Source: Microbacterium paraoxydans | GTDB lineage: Bacteria; Actinomycetota; Actinomycetes; Actinomycetales; Microbacteriaceae | NCBI RefSeq assembly: GCF_900105335.1 | Contig: NZ_LT629770.1 | Coordinates: 1,860,001-1,924,000, forward strand | Reading direction: 5' to 3' | Length of the DNA: 64,000 nt | Shown here: piece after piece, positions 63,026-64,000 of the stretch | Layout of the letters: each line of letters begins with the position of its first letter | Numbering within the stretch: position 1 is the first letter of the stretch | Position numbers and translations under genes: made by a program | Notes under the pieces: generated by a model | Databases searched by the model: none | The model's input: only the letters and a program-made list of their open reading frames with translations | What the model was told of the DNA's origin: nothing

Positions 63026-63478
63026 TTACTTGGCGGCGACGACCTGCAGCGTGATGACGGCAGTGACGTCCTCGTGCAGACGCACGGTCGCCTCGTACTC
63101 ACCGGTCGCCTTGATGGGCGAGGTGATGTGCACCTTGCGCTTGTCGATCGAGCCGAGGCCCGCAGCCGTGACGGCCTCTGCGACGTCGGCGGTCTTCACC
63201 GAGCCGAACAGACGGCCTTCCTTGCCGGCCTTCACCGCGAGACGCACCTTGGTGCCCTCGAGGGTGTTCTTCAGGGCCACAGCCTCGTCGCGGTCGTGGA
63301 TCGCGCGTGCCTGACGCGCGGCCTGGATCGAAGCGACCTGCTTTTCGCCACCACGGGTCCACGCCGTAGCGAAGCCCTGGGGGATGAGGTAGTTGCGGGC
63401 GTACCCGTTCTTGACCTCGACCACGTCACCGGCGCTACCCAGCCCGGCGACCTCGTTCGTGAGAATCAGCTTTGCCAT
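63026..63478 (-). CDS. rplI: 50S ribosomal protein L9
   Basis: A 150-aa ribosomal protein. The conserved N-terminal domain [37 protein letters not shown] is unmistakable, followed by the long helix and the C-terminal domain with [14 protein letters not shown]. It binds 23S rRNA. Second from last in the ssb-rpsR-rplI order, 11 bp after rpsR. Confidence 0.97.
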   Translation of the reverse strand: MAKLILTNEVAGLGSAGDVVEVKNGYARNYLIPQGFATAWTRGGEKQVASIQAARQARAIHDRDEAVALKNTLEGTKVRLAVKAGKEGRLFGSVKTADVAEAVTAAGLGSIDKRKVHITSPIKATGEYEATVRLHEDVTAVITLQVVAAK

Positions 63479-63489
63479 CTCAGTACCCC

Positions 63490-63744
63490 TTACCGGCCGG
63501 CGCCAGCGTAGGGCAGGAGCGCCATCTCGCGCGCGTTCTTGATCGCGGTGGCGATCAGACGCTGCTCCTGCACCGACACACCGGTGATGCGACGGGCGCG
63601 GATCTTGCCGCGCTCCGAGACGAACTTGCGGAGGGTGGCGACATCCTTGTAATCGATGACGCCGACCCGGATGGACTTCGCGGGAGCGGCGTTCTTCGCG
63701 CCCTTCCGCGGCTTGCGGCGGTCGCCGCTCGACTTTCCAGCCAT
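63490..63744 (-). CDS. rpsR: 30S ribosomal protein S18
   Basis: An 84-aa protein with the S18 core [50 protein letters not shown]. The N terminus is basic. It has no CxxC zinc motif, so it is the zinc-free (C-minus) paralog type or a lineage that lost it. Located between ssb and rplI as usual. Confidence 0.97.
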   Translation of the reverse strand: MAGKSSGDRRKPRKGAKNAAPAKSIRVGVIDYKDVATLRKFVSERGKIRARRITGVSVQEQRLIATAIKNAREMALLPYAGAGR

Positions 63745-63774
63745 TGCTTTTCCTTAGTGATGAGCGGGGTGCGG

Positions 63775-63793
63775 CCCTTCGACAAGCTCAGGG
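63775..63793. repeat. CCTTCGACAAGCTCAGG-type short repeat
   Basis: CCCTTCGACAAGCTCAGGG lies in the 71-bp space between ssb and rpsR. Very similar short sequences are known as dispersed intergenic repeats in many actinobacterial and proteobacterial genomes. I found no second copy in this window. Confidence 0.5.
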
Positions 63794-63815
63794 ACCCACC
63801 CGTGAAGAAGTGTTT

Positions 63816-64000
63816 TCAGAAGGGGGTGTCGTCGCCGAAGCTGCCCGGAGTGCTCCAGGCGTCGGCGCTGGTCGACGAGCCGGGAGTGGACCACGGCTCC
63901 TCCGACACCTGCTGCTGCTGCGCGGGACGGGACTGTCCCCCGCCGCCACCGCCCGAGGCCGCACGGGTGACCTGCGCGGTCGCGTACCGGAGCGAGGGGC
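63816..64000 (-). CDS. ssb: Single-stranded DNA-binding protein, C-terminal part
   Basis: The minus-strand frame ends with SADAWSTPGSFGDDTPF, the acidic tip (DDxPF) that SSB uses to recruit replication and repair proteins. Upstream are a Gly/Gln-rich linker with GGGGGG and QQQQ and the end of the OB fold (LRYATAQVTRA). The N-terminal DNA-binding domain lies beyond the window's edge. First visible gene of the ssb-rpsR-rplI operon. Confidence 0.92.
   Translation of the reverse strand, partial: PSLRYATAQVTRAASGGGGGGQSRPAQQQQVSEEPWSTPGSSTSADAWSTPGSFGDDTPF

Noticed and set aside
60650..63511. 953-codon plus-strand frame opposite the acyltransferase-CapA gene and rplI
   Set aside because: Antisense to proteins with strong motifs, with low-complexity Arg/Asp/Gly composition. 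Not a gene.

Overview
The window looks like part of a chromosome of a high-GC actinobacterium of the Microbacteriaceae, most probably Microbacterium or a close relative. The signs are the GC-rich coding sequence, short intergenic gaps, many 4-bp ATGA/GTGA gene overlaps, frequent GTG/TTG starts, and the gene content (SiaEFGI-type sialic acid transporter, ClgR-like regulator, DUF808/DUF2871/DUF6194 families, sortase-E type LAxTG anchoring). The ssb-rpsR-rplI cluster at the right end and dnaB at 51-53 kb suggest a position not far from oriC. No tRNA, rRNA, CRISPR array or recognisable insertion sequence was seen.

Layout. 0-27 kb is mostly housekeeping and transport: a low-molecular-weight tyrosine phosphatase, purB (apparently starting at CTG), an MFS exporter, a sulfurtransferase, ribA with a MarR regulator, a ClgR-like regulator convergent with a two-gene clpP operon in which the second subunit has lost its catalytic serine, a cystathionine-type PLP enzyme divergent from an Lrp regulator, an acyl-CoA synthetase, a MATE pump, an amino-acid permease, a NarL-type two-component system, a J-domain protein, a Fur-family/catalase pair, and msrB-msrA. 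27-37 kb is a sialic acid operon: a GntR/FCD regulator diverges from nine kilobases encoding a binding protein, permease, fused permease-ATPase, ATPase, NanA-like lyase, NanK, NanE and a DUF4862-like protein, with a perfect 18-bp palindrome in the divergent promoter. 37-51 kb holds membrane proteins, PnuC, a flavin monooxygenase, several regulators, an OmpR-type two-component system with its PepSY-like target, and a DMT exporter/TetR pair with two matching operators.

51-60 kb is the most distinctive part. After dnaB and a DnaA-box-bearing gap come a secreted repetitive protein and a long secreted protein with nine chaplin-like modules and a C-terminal LAxTG sorting signal. Next is a lower-GC insert of about 3.7 kb bounded by a perfect 136-bp direct repeat. 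It carries a secreted polymorphic-toxin-like protein, its small acidic putative immunity protein, and a broken ORF on the other strand. The window closes with a cupin, an acyltransferase-CapA fusion, and rplI-rpsR-ssb.

Several intergenic spaces hold dyad-symmetric elements that fall into families of fixed length (59 bp x3, 77 bp x2, 80 bp x2). Each has an outer and an inner inverted repeat and aligns without gaps within its family. One of them supplies the last codons and stop of the cystathionine-type gene.
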